From Arcuatula senhousia (lineage: Eukaryota > Mollusca > Bivalvia > Mytilida > Mytilidae), in NCBI GenBank assembly GCA_963971305.1, contig OZ020307.1:50155702-50219701 (forward strand): a stretch of 64,000 nt of DNA, given 5' to 3'. The notes beneath the pieces were generated by a model, which had not been told where the DNA came from, made no database searches, and worked only from the letters and a program-made list of their open reading frames with translations. Positions 1 to 12,700 of the stretch are shown in pieces. A program made the translations under genes and the position numbers. Numbering within the stretch: position 1 is the first letter of the stretch; each line of letters opens with the position of its first letter.

Positions 1-750
1 GCTTTATGGATGCAGGTATTGACAGATGAATGTTTTTAAATTGATATAAGAAGCAAAAAACATATATCAAAGGAGCATTTTAATCTCAAAGCAAAAGAAC
101 AACTGACACTTTAGACACATCTAAACTAAAAAAGTAAGATTGATAAGCAACACAATTCCTATCTAAATGAAATGGGACTCAAGGTGATTCAAAAGTGAAA
201 GCAGTTCCTGTTTGCTGTGGCCATGATGCATTATTGAAATGGATAACAAGATGTGGAATAGATGTTTATGTAAAAGTGTTGATTTTATTATTAGATAATT
301 GTGATTTTTTTTTTTAAATAGTTGGTAATCAGTGTGATTTAGTATTATGTTTGGTGGGTTCTGCAAGAGTTAATTTCACACACGCACAGAAAAGGGGAGA
401 TAATCATTAAAAATTAACATGTCAAATGATAACACAAAGTCTTTGACTTTGACTGTTTTTGAAATTTATTAATTTATTATTCTGTGCATTTTTACATTTC
501 ATTGTTATCCTCTTACATATAACAATATGAATATACAGTGAAACATGGTTCAACAAAATTATTTGGGTATTTTGTTCAGTATAAACAGATGTTTGGTTTA
601 TTCACAGAAATAGCAAGAAGGAATATCATTGAAAGACTAGATCTTGATAAACTTTGTTCAAAGGGGAGTTTAAATAATTATTAGGACTTGTGGTTTGTAT
701 AAATTTACATGTACATGTACACATAATTATAATATCAAAAATTTTTACAG
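1..750. other. Intronic sequence upstream of the first visible INTS15 exon
   Basis: AT-rich sequence with no recognisable coding exon. It ends in a pyrimidine-rich acceptor (TTTTTACAG) directly before the first INTS15 exon. A weak match around 180-230 (an AGCAGTTCCTGTTTGCT-like string) recurs near 48280, so part of it may be an old interspersed repeat. The upstream INTS15 exons for the N-terminal half lie outside the window. Confidence 0.5.
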
Positions 751-3700
751 GAGCAGGGTTGTCATAGTGATGGTGTATGTAAACTAGCACACAGCCTAGT
801 GGAGGAATATTGTCTCCTGTACCCTAACAACAGTGAAGCATTTACATCTCTACCTAAAGTCTCTCCATTGTTTACATGTAACTTCATCTCAGCAGCAGTC
901 ACAATATTCTACTTTAGTGGTGAGTATAGTAATTAGCCAATTCTTCAACAATAATACATGTTACATTTAATGTACATGAATTATGCATCTCACAACACTT
1001 ATCTTTGAAATGTTGAACTGGAACTTTTTTGAAGTTTGGGGTTTTTAGAAATCATTCTGTATATCTGTCCACATACCTTTGAAGTTAAACCCCTCCTAAA
1101 TTGTGTGATGAATTTTGGCAATAAATTACATGAAAGAAGTACATCTTGTGTAGTGTCAATTTGCATGAAGAAATTTTATTGCTCTTGTGTATAATTGAGG
1201 CAAGGTAGATGGACTTTAGTCATGAATGTTAACAATCACTTATTCCACATCTCTTTATTGTTTATAGCTAAACTCCAATATAGAATTCAATATGAAGAGG
1301 GGGTAACCTTTTTGTGAGTTCACTAACAGTATTAAATAATGTTAAGGTTTCTTTTATTCTTTATCTTTCAGATATTCACAATGTGCCTCCATTAGGTTTA
1401 TTAGAAGCTATCACAGAATGGATATCAACAGATTCATGTCTTTGTTTTGAATCAGTCCGTCTTGTCAGGATCCAATCCAGTTTTTCCTGTCCTGTTTTCG
1501 GACTTTTCCGATGGTGCATTCTGGGACATTTAGTGACCACTTGTGCACATGAGAAAAAGACAGATTTAGAAACTACATCAAAAACCTTCACATTATTGTC
1601 AAAATTGCATTTAAGTATACTTCAAAACTTACAGTCTTATAAAAGCATGGAGTTAAATCAAATACTCTTTCATTTACAAGACTTCATCAGTATAGCAACA
1701 GCAGTACGACAATGCTGTCAGAACTGGAACGTGAAAGAGGATAACTTTTACCTGATGATCGAGAGAATCGGACAAGTGCTACAGGTGGCACTTGTTACAG
1801 ATAGTCTAAAGATTGATCAAGGTAGCTTTAAAATTTTTTAGGTCTACAAATGCATGATGTACATGTTTTTTTCTAAATTTTTATCAACACTTTCAACTTT
1901 TACAATCTGTAAAGCTTTTTTAGCTCACCTTGCCAAAGGCAATGTGAGCTTTTGCCATCACTTGGCGTCCGTCGTCCGTCGTCTGTCGTCTGTCGTCCGT
2001 CGTTCAACTTTTCAAAAATCTTCTTCTCTGAAACTGCTTGGCCAAATGTAATGAAACTTGGCAGTGATGTTCTATGGTATGTCTTCTACAAAACTATCGT
2101 TCGAAATTTTGATTCGACAAAAAACATGGCCGCCATTGCTAAAAATAGAACATAGGGGTAAATTGCAGTTTTTAGCAAATTACTCAAAAACCGTAACAGA
2201 TATCAAAATTCTGGCACGGACAAAAGTGATCAGCACCTCAAGATCTACCTGCCCAGAAATTTTCAAGAAGATCCAACAACCGATGTAGGAGTTATTGCCC
2301 TTTTTCTGGATTTTTTCAACAAAATTTACTTATTTAGCCCTATATCTTGAAAACTATACAAGATATTTCAAAAATTTAAATTGCATATGACTAAGCACAT
2401 CAAGATCTACAAAAGTTGTAACAGAGTCAAAGTTGTAGGATCGTTCCTTTAAGAGTTATACCCCTTTTTTTTACCATTTTTACAGCTTTTTGTTCAAGTT
2501 TTCAAAAATCTTCTTCTCTAAAACCGCTTAGTCAAATGAAATGAAACCTGGTAGGGTTGTTCTGTAGTATGTGGTCTACAAAATGATCGTTTGAAATTTC
2601 GATTCGACAAAAAACATGGCTGCCATGGCTAAAAATAGAACATAACTGTAAATTGCAGTTTTTTGCAAATTACTCAAAAACGTTTAACAGATTTTAAAAT
2701 TCTGTCTGGGTAATAATGATCAGCACATAAAGATCTACCTGCCCTGAAGTTTTGAAGACGATCTGACAATGGTTGTAGGAGTTATTGCCCTTTTTAGCTC
2801 ACCTGACCCAAAGGGTCATGTGAGCTATTGTCATCACTTGGCGTCCGTCGTCCGTCCGTCGTCCGTCGTCCGTAAACTTTTTAAAACGTTAACTCCTCTG
2901 ACACCATAAGTCCAATTGCAACAAAACTTGGTATGGTTGTTCATTAGCATTCGGTGCTTAGAACTGATGTGGGGATTTTTGATTCGTCGTAAAACATGGC
3001 CGCCATGGCTAAAAATAGAACATAGGGGTAAAATGCAGTTTTTTGCAAATAACTCAAAAACGGCTACAGATATCAAAATTCTGGCAGGGTAAAAGTGATC
3101 AGCACCTCAAGATCTACCTACCCTGAAATTTTGAAGAAAATCCAACGACCCATGTAGGAGTTATTGCCCTTTTTGTGGATTTTTTGCAAATTTTGCACCT
3201 GTTTAGCTCAATATCTTGAAAACTATACTAGATATTTGAGAAATTTAAATTGCATATTGTTAAGCACATCAAGATCTACAAAATATGTAACAGGGTCTAC
3301 GTTGTAGGACCTTTCCTTTTAGGAGTTATTGCCCTTAGAACGTCAAAATTTAGCATTTTAACAGCATTTCCTCATTACATTGAAAACGTTAACTCCTCTG
3401 ACATTTTTAGTCCAAATGGAACCAAACTTGGTATAGTTGTTTATTAGCATTAGCTGTATAGAACTGATGTGGGGATTTTTGATTGGTTGTAAAACATGGC
3501 CGCTGTGGCTAAAAATAGAACATAGAGGTAAATGGCAGTTTTTTGCAAATAACTCTAAAACGGTGACAGATTTCAAAATTTTGATTGGGAACAAAAGTGA
3601 TCAGCACCTCAAGATCTACCAGCTCTGAAATTTTGAAGAAAATCCAACAATCTATGTAGGAGTTATTGCCCTTTTTGTGGATTTTTTGCAAATTTTGCAC

Positions 3701-6439
3701 CTGTTTAGCTCAATATCTTGAAAACTATACTAGATATTTGAGAAATTTAAATTGCATTTTGTTAAGCACATCAAGATCTACAAAATATGTAAAAGGGTCA
3801 ACGTTGTAGGACCTTTCCTTTTAGGAGTTATTGCCCTTAGAACGTCAAAATTTAGCATTTTAACAGCATTTCCTCATTACATTAAAAACGTTAACTCCTC
3901 TGACACTTTAAGTCCAAATGGAACCAAACTTGGTATAGTTGTTTATTAGCATTAGGTGTATAAAACTGATGTGGGGATTTTTGATTCGTTGTAAAACATG
4001 GCCGCTGTGGCTAAAAATAGAACATAGGGGTAAATGGCAGTTTTTTGCAGATAACTCTAAAACGGTGACCGATTTTTAGATTTTGATTGAGAACAAAAGT
4101 GAGCAGCACCTTTAGATCCACCATATTGTCAGATGACCCCCTTATTAATCTTATGACCCTTTCAACGTTAAATCATTTTTGCCTTATAACCTTTACTTAA
4201 GGCACATATGTCAGGTGAGCGATTCAGGCTCCTGGGAGCCTCTTGTTATTGTTTTTTTTTCTTCAAATTTTGCTCTTTTAAAGACTAATATCTTGAAAAC
4301 AATACAAAATATTTGAAAAATTTAAATTGCATATGGTTAAGCACATAATGATCTAAAAATTATGTAATGGGGTCAAAGTTGTAAGATCTTTCTTGATAGG
4401 AGTTGTTTCCTTTAGAACATTAAAATTGATAATTCCACAGAGTAGCAGTCCTTTGTTAAAATATCCAGCTTATAAGTATCATCGAATACAAGGTGAGCGA
4501 TTCAGGCTCCTGGGAGCCTCTAGTTTGTGGCTACAAAGTTTCATTAACTTCTTTGCACAAAGACTTAACTTTCCTGAATAAAAGATCATGCAATTTAAAA
4601 AAGTGCTTTATTAGTTTATGTGCTACAAGAATAAACTTTTGCAATATCAAATTTATACTGATGAAAATTTATATTGAGCAAATATTTTAAAGTTTAAATA
4701 ACTTGTTTTCAAATTTTATACCTTAACTTCATGTACCTTGGCTCAGAAAACTTTTATTGCAACCCTGAATCTTTGCTTTGATAGTACCAGTATTTAATTG
4801 ATTGAACAGGGACATAAGCTATGCATTGTGGCAATTCAAAACTATAAACTTTTAATTTACAAGTAGACAAATTTAAATTTCATTTTAATATCTTGCTATT
4901 GTTATTTGTTTATATTCATTTTAAACAATGAAAAAAATGAAATTCATTGTAAATTAAAAAGAATATTATTTTATTTTGCTACATTTAATGATATTTTATT
5001 TTACAGTAACAGGGACTGAAGGTTTAAATGAGTTATGCAGCATTCTCCCACCAAACAGGTATTTATCCGTGTTTTTACCACTTAGTCATCAGTGCATCTT
5101 GTATGAATACATAAATTACAACTTGAAGCATAATAGACCTGTATTTTAGTATGTACTGAGAACAACAACCAATCTTATATAAAACTAGAAAAACTGTGAG
5201 CCTCAGCTCACAAATAAATACCCCCACCCCCCAAAAAATTAATCAGATAAAATTTTAAAATAGGAGATGCACATCTACATTATGTCACAAAGATTGTGTG
5301 AAAGTTTCATGAAAATCCATCAAGGGGTTTAGGTGGAGTTGCGGATAATAGATGGGTACCCCCATGTAGTCGAATGGCTAAGTCCATGTTTTGCTACGGG
5401 AAACCCCAAAAATCATTCTGATCAAATTTTAAAATAGGAGATGCACATCTACATTATGTCACAAAGATTGTGTGTAAGTTTCATGAAAATCCATCAAGGG
5501 GTTTAGGAGGAGTTGCAGATAAGAGATGGGCACCCCCATGTAGTCGAATGGCCGAGTCCATGTTTTGCTATGGGAAACCCCAAAAATCATTCTGATCAAA
5601 CTTTAAAATAGTAGGTGCACATCTATATTATGTCACAAAGATTGTGTGTAAGTTTCATGAAAATCCAACAAGGGGTTTAGGAGGAGTTGCAGATAATAGA
5701 TGGGTACCCCCATGTAGTCGAATGGCTAAGTCCATGTTTTGCTATGGGAAACCCCAAAAATCATTCTGATCAAATTTTAAAATAGTAGGTGCACATCTAC
5801 ATTATGTCACAAAGATTATGTGTAAGTTTCATGAAAATCCATCAAGGGGTTTAGGAGGACTTGGGGATAAGAGATGGGTACCCTGAAGTGTAACGGAAGG
5901 ACAGACTGACACCCCTTTCACTATATACCCCCCACTTTTGAAGTGGGGGGATAATAAGACTCGCAAGTTTATACCATGCATGTTCATGGCAGTTACTTTC
6001 TCAATTTAAATATTGATTATAAAGCTGTCACCTGCATACAGTGGACGGCAACTTATAAGAAAGAAACATATATTGTATATGTATTAATGTTCTTGGTAAT
6101 TTGTGGCACCATATCTTTTTATATCTGCTACCACTACTTAATTACTAGATGGATTTTTTCAAACTTTTACAGAACCTTTATTAAGTTTATGTAGATGTGT
6201 ACTTACTTTTCATTATTTACTAAAATTTATATCTGGGGTTTCTGTTTCAAAAACATGTCCTAAGCAGTTGGGGTTTCAGGGGGCTCACAGAATTTTTTCA
6301 CTACTCATCTTAAAGTTTTAAGTTGCATATTTTAGATTTTCCTTCTTTCTATTTCAGATTATTAAAAATGATTTACAGCAACCATTCTATGAAAGGCAAT
6401 TCTTCACACTCACATCTGCAACCTATGGATACCTCATGA
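751..6439 (+). CDS. INTS15: Integrator complex subunit 15 (C7orf26 family), 3' half of the gene
   Basis: Coding exons are 751-919, 1372-1821, 5007-5058 and 6358-6439 (stop TGA 6437-6439); the phases join exactly (1, 1, 2). They encode about 250 residues, from EQGCHSDGVCKLAHSLVEEY to QPMDTS. The order of landmarks follows vertebrate C7orf26: a LVEEYC segment, then PPLGLLEAITEWI, a FRWCILGHL helix, LLSKLHLSILQNLQ, and IERIGQVLQVAL. The family member INTS15 is a subunit of the nuclear Integrator complex, which processes snRNAs and attenuates RNA polymerase II transcription; its alpha-helical body binds other Integrator subunits. The N-terminal half is upstream of the window. The C-terminus (LLKMIYSNHSMKGNSS then stop) is much shorter than the Pro/His-rich human tail. 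The 3.2-kb third intron carries repeat arrays. An AATAAA near 6929 may end the transcript. RRP7A converges on it from the other strand. Confidence 0.9.
1922..4523 (+). repeat. Hairpin-ended interspersed repeat (family A), outer copy with a second copy nested in it
   Basis: It starts with an imperfect palindrome, AGCTCACC...GTGAGCT, followed by GTCCGTCGT simple repeats. It ends with GGTGAGCGATTC and the palindrome AGGCTCCTGGGAGCCT at 4504-4519, then CTAG. Inside are near-repeats of a 380-500 bp unit carrying an AAACATGGCCGCC-like string (2126, 2612, 2994, 3497, 3976) and the phrase GAGTTATTGCCCTT. The short open frames here have no gene homology I can see. It lies wholly within an INTS15 intron. 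Two more copies occur at 13527-16354. Confidence 0.75.
2796..4245 (+). repeat. Family A repeat copy nested inside another family A copy
   Basis: A complete set of ends (AGCTCACCTG...CATGTGAGCT at 2796, AGGCTCCTGGGAGCCT plus CTTG ending at 4245) lies inside the outer copy. The outer unit is interrupted right after GTTATTGCCCTTT and resumes with a poly-T run and CTTCAAATTTTGCTC. No long target-site duplication is visible. Confidence 0.65.
5191..5952 (+). repeat. Interspersed repeat of four ~177-bp tandem units bounded by hairpins
   Basis: The left boundary carries the palindrome GTGAGC-CTCA-GCTCAC (5196-5211). The right boundary carries CCCCCCACTT...AAGTGGGGGG (5928-5950). Between them, four tandem units start near 5232, 5406, 5580 and 5755. 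Each contains AGGAGATGCACATCTACATT or a close variant and AAACCCCAAAAATCATTC. Family-internal tandem units plus hairpin ends match the architecture of other repeats in this window (8697-9272, 10550-10935, 21779-22548). Confidence 0.7.
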
Positions 6440-7948
6440 CATTCAAACGCATGAAAGATCTACCCAAAATTAATGATGCCTTGACTTCCTACTTGTAGTG
6501 GTTTACAATGAACTTCAAAAGACTTAAAACTTGAAGAATGGATTTCAATGACGCATATTACATGATAAAGTTTTTTTAGTGTTTTAAACCTAAATTTGAG
6601 AAAGTTCATGCATAGAAACTGACATCGAGTGAACAATTTTAATATTGACAGTAAAATAACATTATGGAAAGCTTAAAAATTGCTTTGACAAAAGTCTTGT
6701 TTAATCACCTCATAAATCCAATTCAGTCTCTATCAGTATCATGTCCACATTTTGGCAAACTGGTGCATAATATTTTTCTTGTGTCTCTCATGCAGCTGAC
6801 AAGAAATTGAAAATATTTGACGAACATATACTTGTCATGGTGCAATGTCTACAGTTTTGATAACATATTAAATTTAGTAATTTTTTTTTTGTCCCGATTA
6901 TTCTACCTTGCCTTTTGTACACAATACCAATAAATAACAAGGAATTGACACACAGGGAGATTCCTACATAATATTCTATTTCCCTTCAAACTTTGTTTTC
7001 GAGGGTATGATAACGAATTGTGAAATGAGTGTACTTGTGACACAATCTCCATTAAAAAAAAGGATTATGCTGAGTGTATGCAATACATAGTCACTTATTG
7101 GCCAAATATTTAGAAGTCCTTGGAAAAAATTCAAAAGTAAATTGGATCTGTAACTCACAGGGTAAAGACATATTAAAAAGCATCAGTGCAATATCTTTAG
7201 GGAATTTAGAAAAAAAAAGTTCAGACAACTGAAATTTCAGTGAATTTTCAATCCAAAGGGCCATAACTCCAGAATAAATGAACAGAATGAAACTTAATAT
7301 CATCTGCAACTCATCATGGTAGACTTGCATACCAAAAAATCAATTCTATACCTATCAGCACTAAGAAAAAAGTATGACAAAAGTTATACAAGTGCATGCT
7401 TTGCAAACCTAAAGTCCCCCCTTTACTTATAGGGGAAAAACATTAATTACAAAATCTGCAACGGAAACACAGACAGCCTTCATTATTGACCAGTGGTCAC
7501 TGCTGGCTGCAGCTTATTATAACCTCACATACATACATTCTGTATATACTGTATACTGGTTGCAAATGATAGAAAACCAATCTTTGAATTATGCAAACTT
7601 CCTTCTGGACACAGAGCAATACACATGTTGCAGAAATGATGGTCTTCTTTCATGTAAAGTTTCATCAAAATACATCCAGCAGTTAAGGAGTAGTTGCTCT
7701 ACATGCATATTGGAGAAACTGTGGTCTAATTATTTCCCCTGAATGGTATCTGAGAGAAATGATATTATTAAATGCACATTGATATCTATGATATACAGAT
7801 ATGTATCAAAAGTATTTGGTCATTTAAAATTCGATTTCAAAGCTGTTTGGAAAATGTTTACACTAAATATAAAGGAATATCTAAATATAAAGTCTTCTTG
7901 TTTGTATTTTTCATTTTTCTCTGATGGTTGCAATTTGAAATTGTTTTT
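6440..7948. other. INTS15 3' UTR and AT-rich intergenic sequence
   Basis: It follows the INTS15 stop codon. An AATAAA at about 6929 is a plausible polyadenylation signal. Around 7440-7510 is a weak copy of the SINE-like repeat R seen at 32190 and 42480 (a GACCAGTGGTCACTGCTGGC string). No other gene is visible. Confidence 0.4.
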
Positions 7949-8600
7949 GTCTCGCCTGCAACGAATTGTCGCGAAAGGCGAGACAAAGGAGCATCAGTGG
8001 CGGCGTAAACTTTTTTGCAAGACTTTTGTAGACAGTGAATTGCTTGATAAGTATAATAGCAAGGCATCTGATATTGGGTATACAGACAGTTTAGGTTATG
8101 GTCTATGCAACTGTCACCATGCTGTGTAACCCTGACCCCATTTTCACACTCCAGTGACTCTGAGAATTAAGGTTTTTCTTTCAGGCTGTAAACTTTTTTG
8201 TAAGACTTTTGTGAATGATGAATTACTTGAATTGAATAATAGCTAGGCATCTGATATTGGGTATTCTGGCAGTTGAGGTTATCGTTTATGCAACTGTCAC
8301 CATGCCGTGTGACCCTGACCCCATTTTCACGCACTAGTGACTGTGAACTTTGGTCTTTTTTCAGGCCGTAAACTTTTTTGTAAGACTTTTGTGGATGAAG
8401 AATTGCTTAAGAAGTATAATAGCTAGGCATCTGATATTGTATATACAGGCAGTTGAGGTTATGGTCTTCGCAACTGTGACCCTGCCCCCTATTTCGCACT
8501 CTAGTGACTCTGTGAACTTAGGTCTTTTTTCAGGTTGTAAACTTTTTTATAAGACTTTTGTGGACGACGAATTTCTTGAAAAATATATTAACTAAGCATC
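7949..8600 (+). repeat. Interspersed repeat with a GTCTCGCCT hairpin and four ~175-bp tandem units
   Basis: GTCTCGCCT (7949-7957) and AGGCGAGAC (7976-7984) form a stem. It is followed by four tandem copies whose GTAAACTTTTTTG-like core starts at 8005, 8188, 8368 and 8536. Each unit also has CATCTGATAT and a CTGTGACCCTGACCCC-like string. The apparent open frames here are by-products of the tandem units. Confidence 0.65.
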
Positions 8601-8696
8601 TGATATCGGGTGTTATACTGTCACAAACTTGATTTAATCAGAATGTCACTTCTATTGGATGATACTTTAGTTCATTCAAAGGTAGCATGTATAAAA

Positions 8697-9272
8697 ACCA
8701 AGGGGTAAGACTAAGTCGTGCTAAGCATACCCCCACTCGACCATTCAGAAAACAGGAAGTAAATGACCGACTGACCTGGAAAGGGGAGGCACGATACAAC
8801 TCATCATGCTTAAGCTGTATACCAAATTTGAAATCAATCCCTTCTCTAGAAGCAGAGAAATCTATTACGAAAAATTGGCTATTTTTGACCCATTAAAAGT
8901 CTAAGTTGGCTCGGAAAACAGGAAGTAGATGATGGACTGACCTGGAAAGGGGAATCATGCTGAAGCTGTGAACCAAATTTGAAACCAATCCATCCAGTAG
9001 AAGCCGAGAAATCTGTAACATGTACAAAAAATTCACATTTTAAATTTTTTACTCTAAAAAGTCTGTCGGCTCGGAAAACAGGAAGTAGATGATTGACTGA
9101 CCAGGAAAGGGGAGGCATGGTGTTACTCATCATGCTAAAGCTGTGTACCAAATTTGAAACCAATCCATCCAGTAAAAGTAGAGAAATTGAACCGGACGGA
9201 CAGACGGACAGACAGACAGACAGACGGACAAGGTGATTGCAATATAGCCCCCTCTCTTACGAGTGGGGGTAT
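8697..9272 (+). repeat. Interspersed repeat (family B) with ATACCCCCACTCG inverted ends
   Basis: The ends are inverted: ATACCCCCACTCG at 8727-8739 and CGAGTGGGGGTAT at 9260-9272. The interior has three tandem units of about 120-150 bp with GGAAAACAGGAAGTAGATGA and a GAAACCAATCCATCCAGTA string, then a (GGAC/AGAC)n run. A second copy lies at 21779-22548 and is longer by about one extra unit, so internal unit number varies between copies. Confidence 0.75.
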
Positions 9273-9679
9273 AATTATTTTGAATATAATTCGTAACGAG
9301 AGAATCAGCTAACATGGGGAAGGAATTATGAAAATGACTATAAACATACTAACTGAATACAAAATGGAACTTTCCACATATTTTATACAGATCTTGAAAT
9401 GTGCAAAACTGCTGAACACATGGAAAATTGAGGTCAGGAACAGGTGACAAAGATAATGGATCTAGGTATCATAATTTACTGAGAGATACATGTATATACT
9501 TATTGAAAAGAAGGGCATATGGAATAAATATATGCTTGACACAATTATAAAGATAATGTTCAAAAGATTGAAACAAATCGGAACAAAAGGAGATATGCTT
9601 TTGATGCTGCTCTTCATACCAGTTTCACAATATGGGTCAAAAATATTGGGAACAAACTTTATGAAGATTTTTTAAAAAC

Positions 9680-9685
9680 TTTATT
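9680..9685 (-). terminator. Polyadenylation signal of RRP7A
   Basis: AATAAA on the - strand about 50 bases after the RRP7A stop codon, the only such hexamer close behind it. Confidence 0.5.
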
Positions 9686-9735
9686 TTTTTATAATTTTAT
9701 AATGAATAACAAAAACAATCCGATATAAAAACATG

Positions 9736-12700
9736 TCAATAAGGTTTAAACTTTCTGGCAGCTTTCATCGTAGCAATCTTCTGTTTATCCTCTTCAAACT
9801 TTTTCCGTAATGATGCAATTTCTGAAAAATAGAAAAAGGCCATTACAAAAATGTCATATTATATAATATACATAAAGAACTGAAAATGTTTTCCAAGTGT
9901 CAACCAATTATTATAAACAGAATAAGGTTTGAAGGTCAAGGTTGGTTTAAACATATTTTATTCAAGAAGAAAAGGATTAGATAGCAGGCCAAGGCCTATA
10001 AGTATCCTCTCCATGAAGGTCAAGGTTATTGTGTTATTCAATTTTTTTGGATAATTTATGTAATGTATTACCTTATTTTGTCTTTCTTATGGATCATCCC
10101 TATTTTAAAATTTTGCCTTCATTAACTTGAATTCTACATGTATTTAATGTCATATGCGACTGTTAATAACCTTGATTCTACAACATTAAAACTTTTGACC
10201 TTATTTTCATTTACTAACCATTTCTTTTTGTTTCTCTTGCTTGAAATGCATAAAAGTTTTTATACTCCTGAAAAAAAAAGAAGAGACTTATTGTGTATAT
10301 AAAAAGACTTTGAATAGAATAAAAATGGAAACATAAGTAGATAAAACAAGAAATAGTGTGACCAACACATAAAAGGATTGCCCACCCCCCTGCCATAGGT
10401 TCAAATTAGGTTCGGAACCTTCCATTTTTGGTTCAGGACCCTTTTAATTTGATTTGCAAAAGTCCTGGACCTGTCTTTATTTATAGTCACTCCTATTGAG
10501 GACCTTTAACCTTTTACACCAAAAGCTCCTCTGGATTTGAATCCTTGGCTGCATAATGGAACACTTAAGTCCAGTTATATCCCATGAACTATATCTCAGA
10601 GCATTACAATTTCTTCATGTGCATCTCAATATGATGTACACCCTTCATGTAAGTTTCTTAAAAACCCATCAAGCGGTTTAGGAGAGGGGTTTAGCATACG
10701 AGGCCTCCTGCTGAACACCCCATTAAAAAGTCTATGTCAAATTATCTCCCCTGAATAATATCTGTCAATAACGAAAATACTCAATGCACATCTCTGTATG
10801 ATGTACTTTCTTCCTGTAAAATTTTATTAAAATCCATCAAGCAGTTTAGAAGGGGTTGTGTTTATGAGGCGTGTGGACAGACAGACAGACTGGGTGATTC
10901 TTATATACCCCCAAACTTTGTTTGTGAGGGTATTAAAAGACTTTGAATTATATTATAAAAGTGGCATAACTTCTACAAAATGGTGAACAGGTTCTGAATT
11001 CCAAACAAACAAAAAATAATGTCCCTGTTTAAGTAAAAAGCAGATTGATATCTTTCTATGTACATGTTTTTAATTCCTCCACCATGCATCGCCTTTCATG
11101 ACATCTCTTTCCTCTAAATAAAACTTTACCATTTTCTGTCGTTTTGTCTGTTCCTTGTGTGATAGTTTAGCATCCATGGCTTCTGTGTGGGGTGTGGGTT
11201 TGTTTTTCTTGTTGTGACGTGTAACTGTTACCCATCCTTCCTCATCTGGTACCCCTTCCTCTTCAAGAGCTTTCTCCTTCTCCTAAAATGTAAATGTGAT
11301 GTAAAAAATTACAAGTCACTATATATTTGATAAAAAGTAAATTTTTACTGGGCAACAGATTATTTTGCCTTGCATAATTTTCCCTCAAATTTTCTTCATC
11401 CCATTTGACAATTTAGATAATTCATATTATTATACCATCCCTGTCATAAAAGTATTTCATAATCTTTCATAAAAAAATATCTAATATTAGTAAAAAGATG
11501 GGAAGGGGTGTTCGAGAATTAAATGGGGGGGAGGGGTTCAGAAGGCACTTTTTTCTCTACCCCACCACCATAAAAAAAAAAATTAAATCATTAATTCTTC
11601 ACAAAATATTTAGAAGTTCCTCCCAACCCCCCCCCCCCCCCCCCCTTATGTTGAATTCTGGAAAAGCCCTAACCAAGAAAATTTTTAGTTACAGGTAACT
11701 TTTATATATACTGACACCTATATGTGGTACAATATATGTAGATTATAACACAGGGTTTTCCATATCGGGTCCCATATCATTCCAACCATAATATAGGTTG
11801 AGGCATTTAATGGGAACTGATATGGAAAACTATGTGTCATAATCTCATTTATCACATCATTTTCCATATTTATATAAGACCTTAAAATGCTCTGTAAAAC
11901 CTAATCGTGTCTTTCACACAATAAAAAGAGACAACATAATATAAAGAAAAATAATCAATTTGTAACATCTAACTTTTTTGTTTGATTTTCATTATAAAAT
12001 TAATTATAATCTGAACATCCTTTTTGTCAAAGGGCGGATTCATTGACGTCACATGAGCACACAAGGCCCAGGAAAAAGCTATATCTTTCTCTCTCTCATG
12101 TCCATGTCAATTATGGCTATGACACTTCTGGCTGCTTCATCCAGTCTAATTCACCCATATAAATGCTAAATATGTGATACAGGATAATACAGCTTATTTG
12201 ATTGTAATATAATGTAGGTGAGATTGGGTAATCTTTGGTTATGATTATAAGCATCAATATCTGTCTACAATACTTTGTCATATTTCTCCATATGTGTCTA
12301 TTTCTGTCTGCAGCTCTTTGCTCCCCTCTCACACTGACCTCAAGTCCCTCCCCCTTTCCTTCCAACATACCTGCTCCACAAGTCGGTCATATTTTTCCAT
12401 ATATGTATCAATTTCTGTCTGTAATTCCTTGACATCTACTTTATCATTCTTGTAATCTTCTACCCATTCTATAAATAAAAAAAAATATTTGTGCATGAAC
12501 AATTTAAGGTTTGGTTCTGTTAATGATCTATTTTAGATAAGCCCAAGGCAAACCAGCTCTAGTAGTAAGTACCAGAAAACACTTTTGTTTTGAAAACACT
12601 GACATTAAAGACAGGGGCAAATTCAGTTTTCAATAAAAAGCTTCGCCAAGCGCAGCATGATACAACCGCAACATGTTGAACCCTGTACGTTTTAGGCCCA

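Noticed and set aside
5233..5890. CRISPR-like array
   Set aside because: Units are contiguous tandem repeats of about 177 bp without unique spacers, in eukaryotic DNA.
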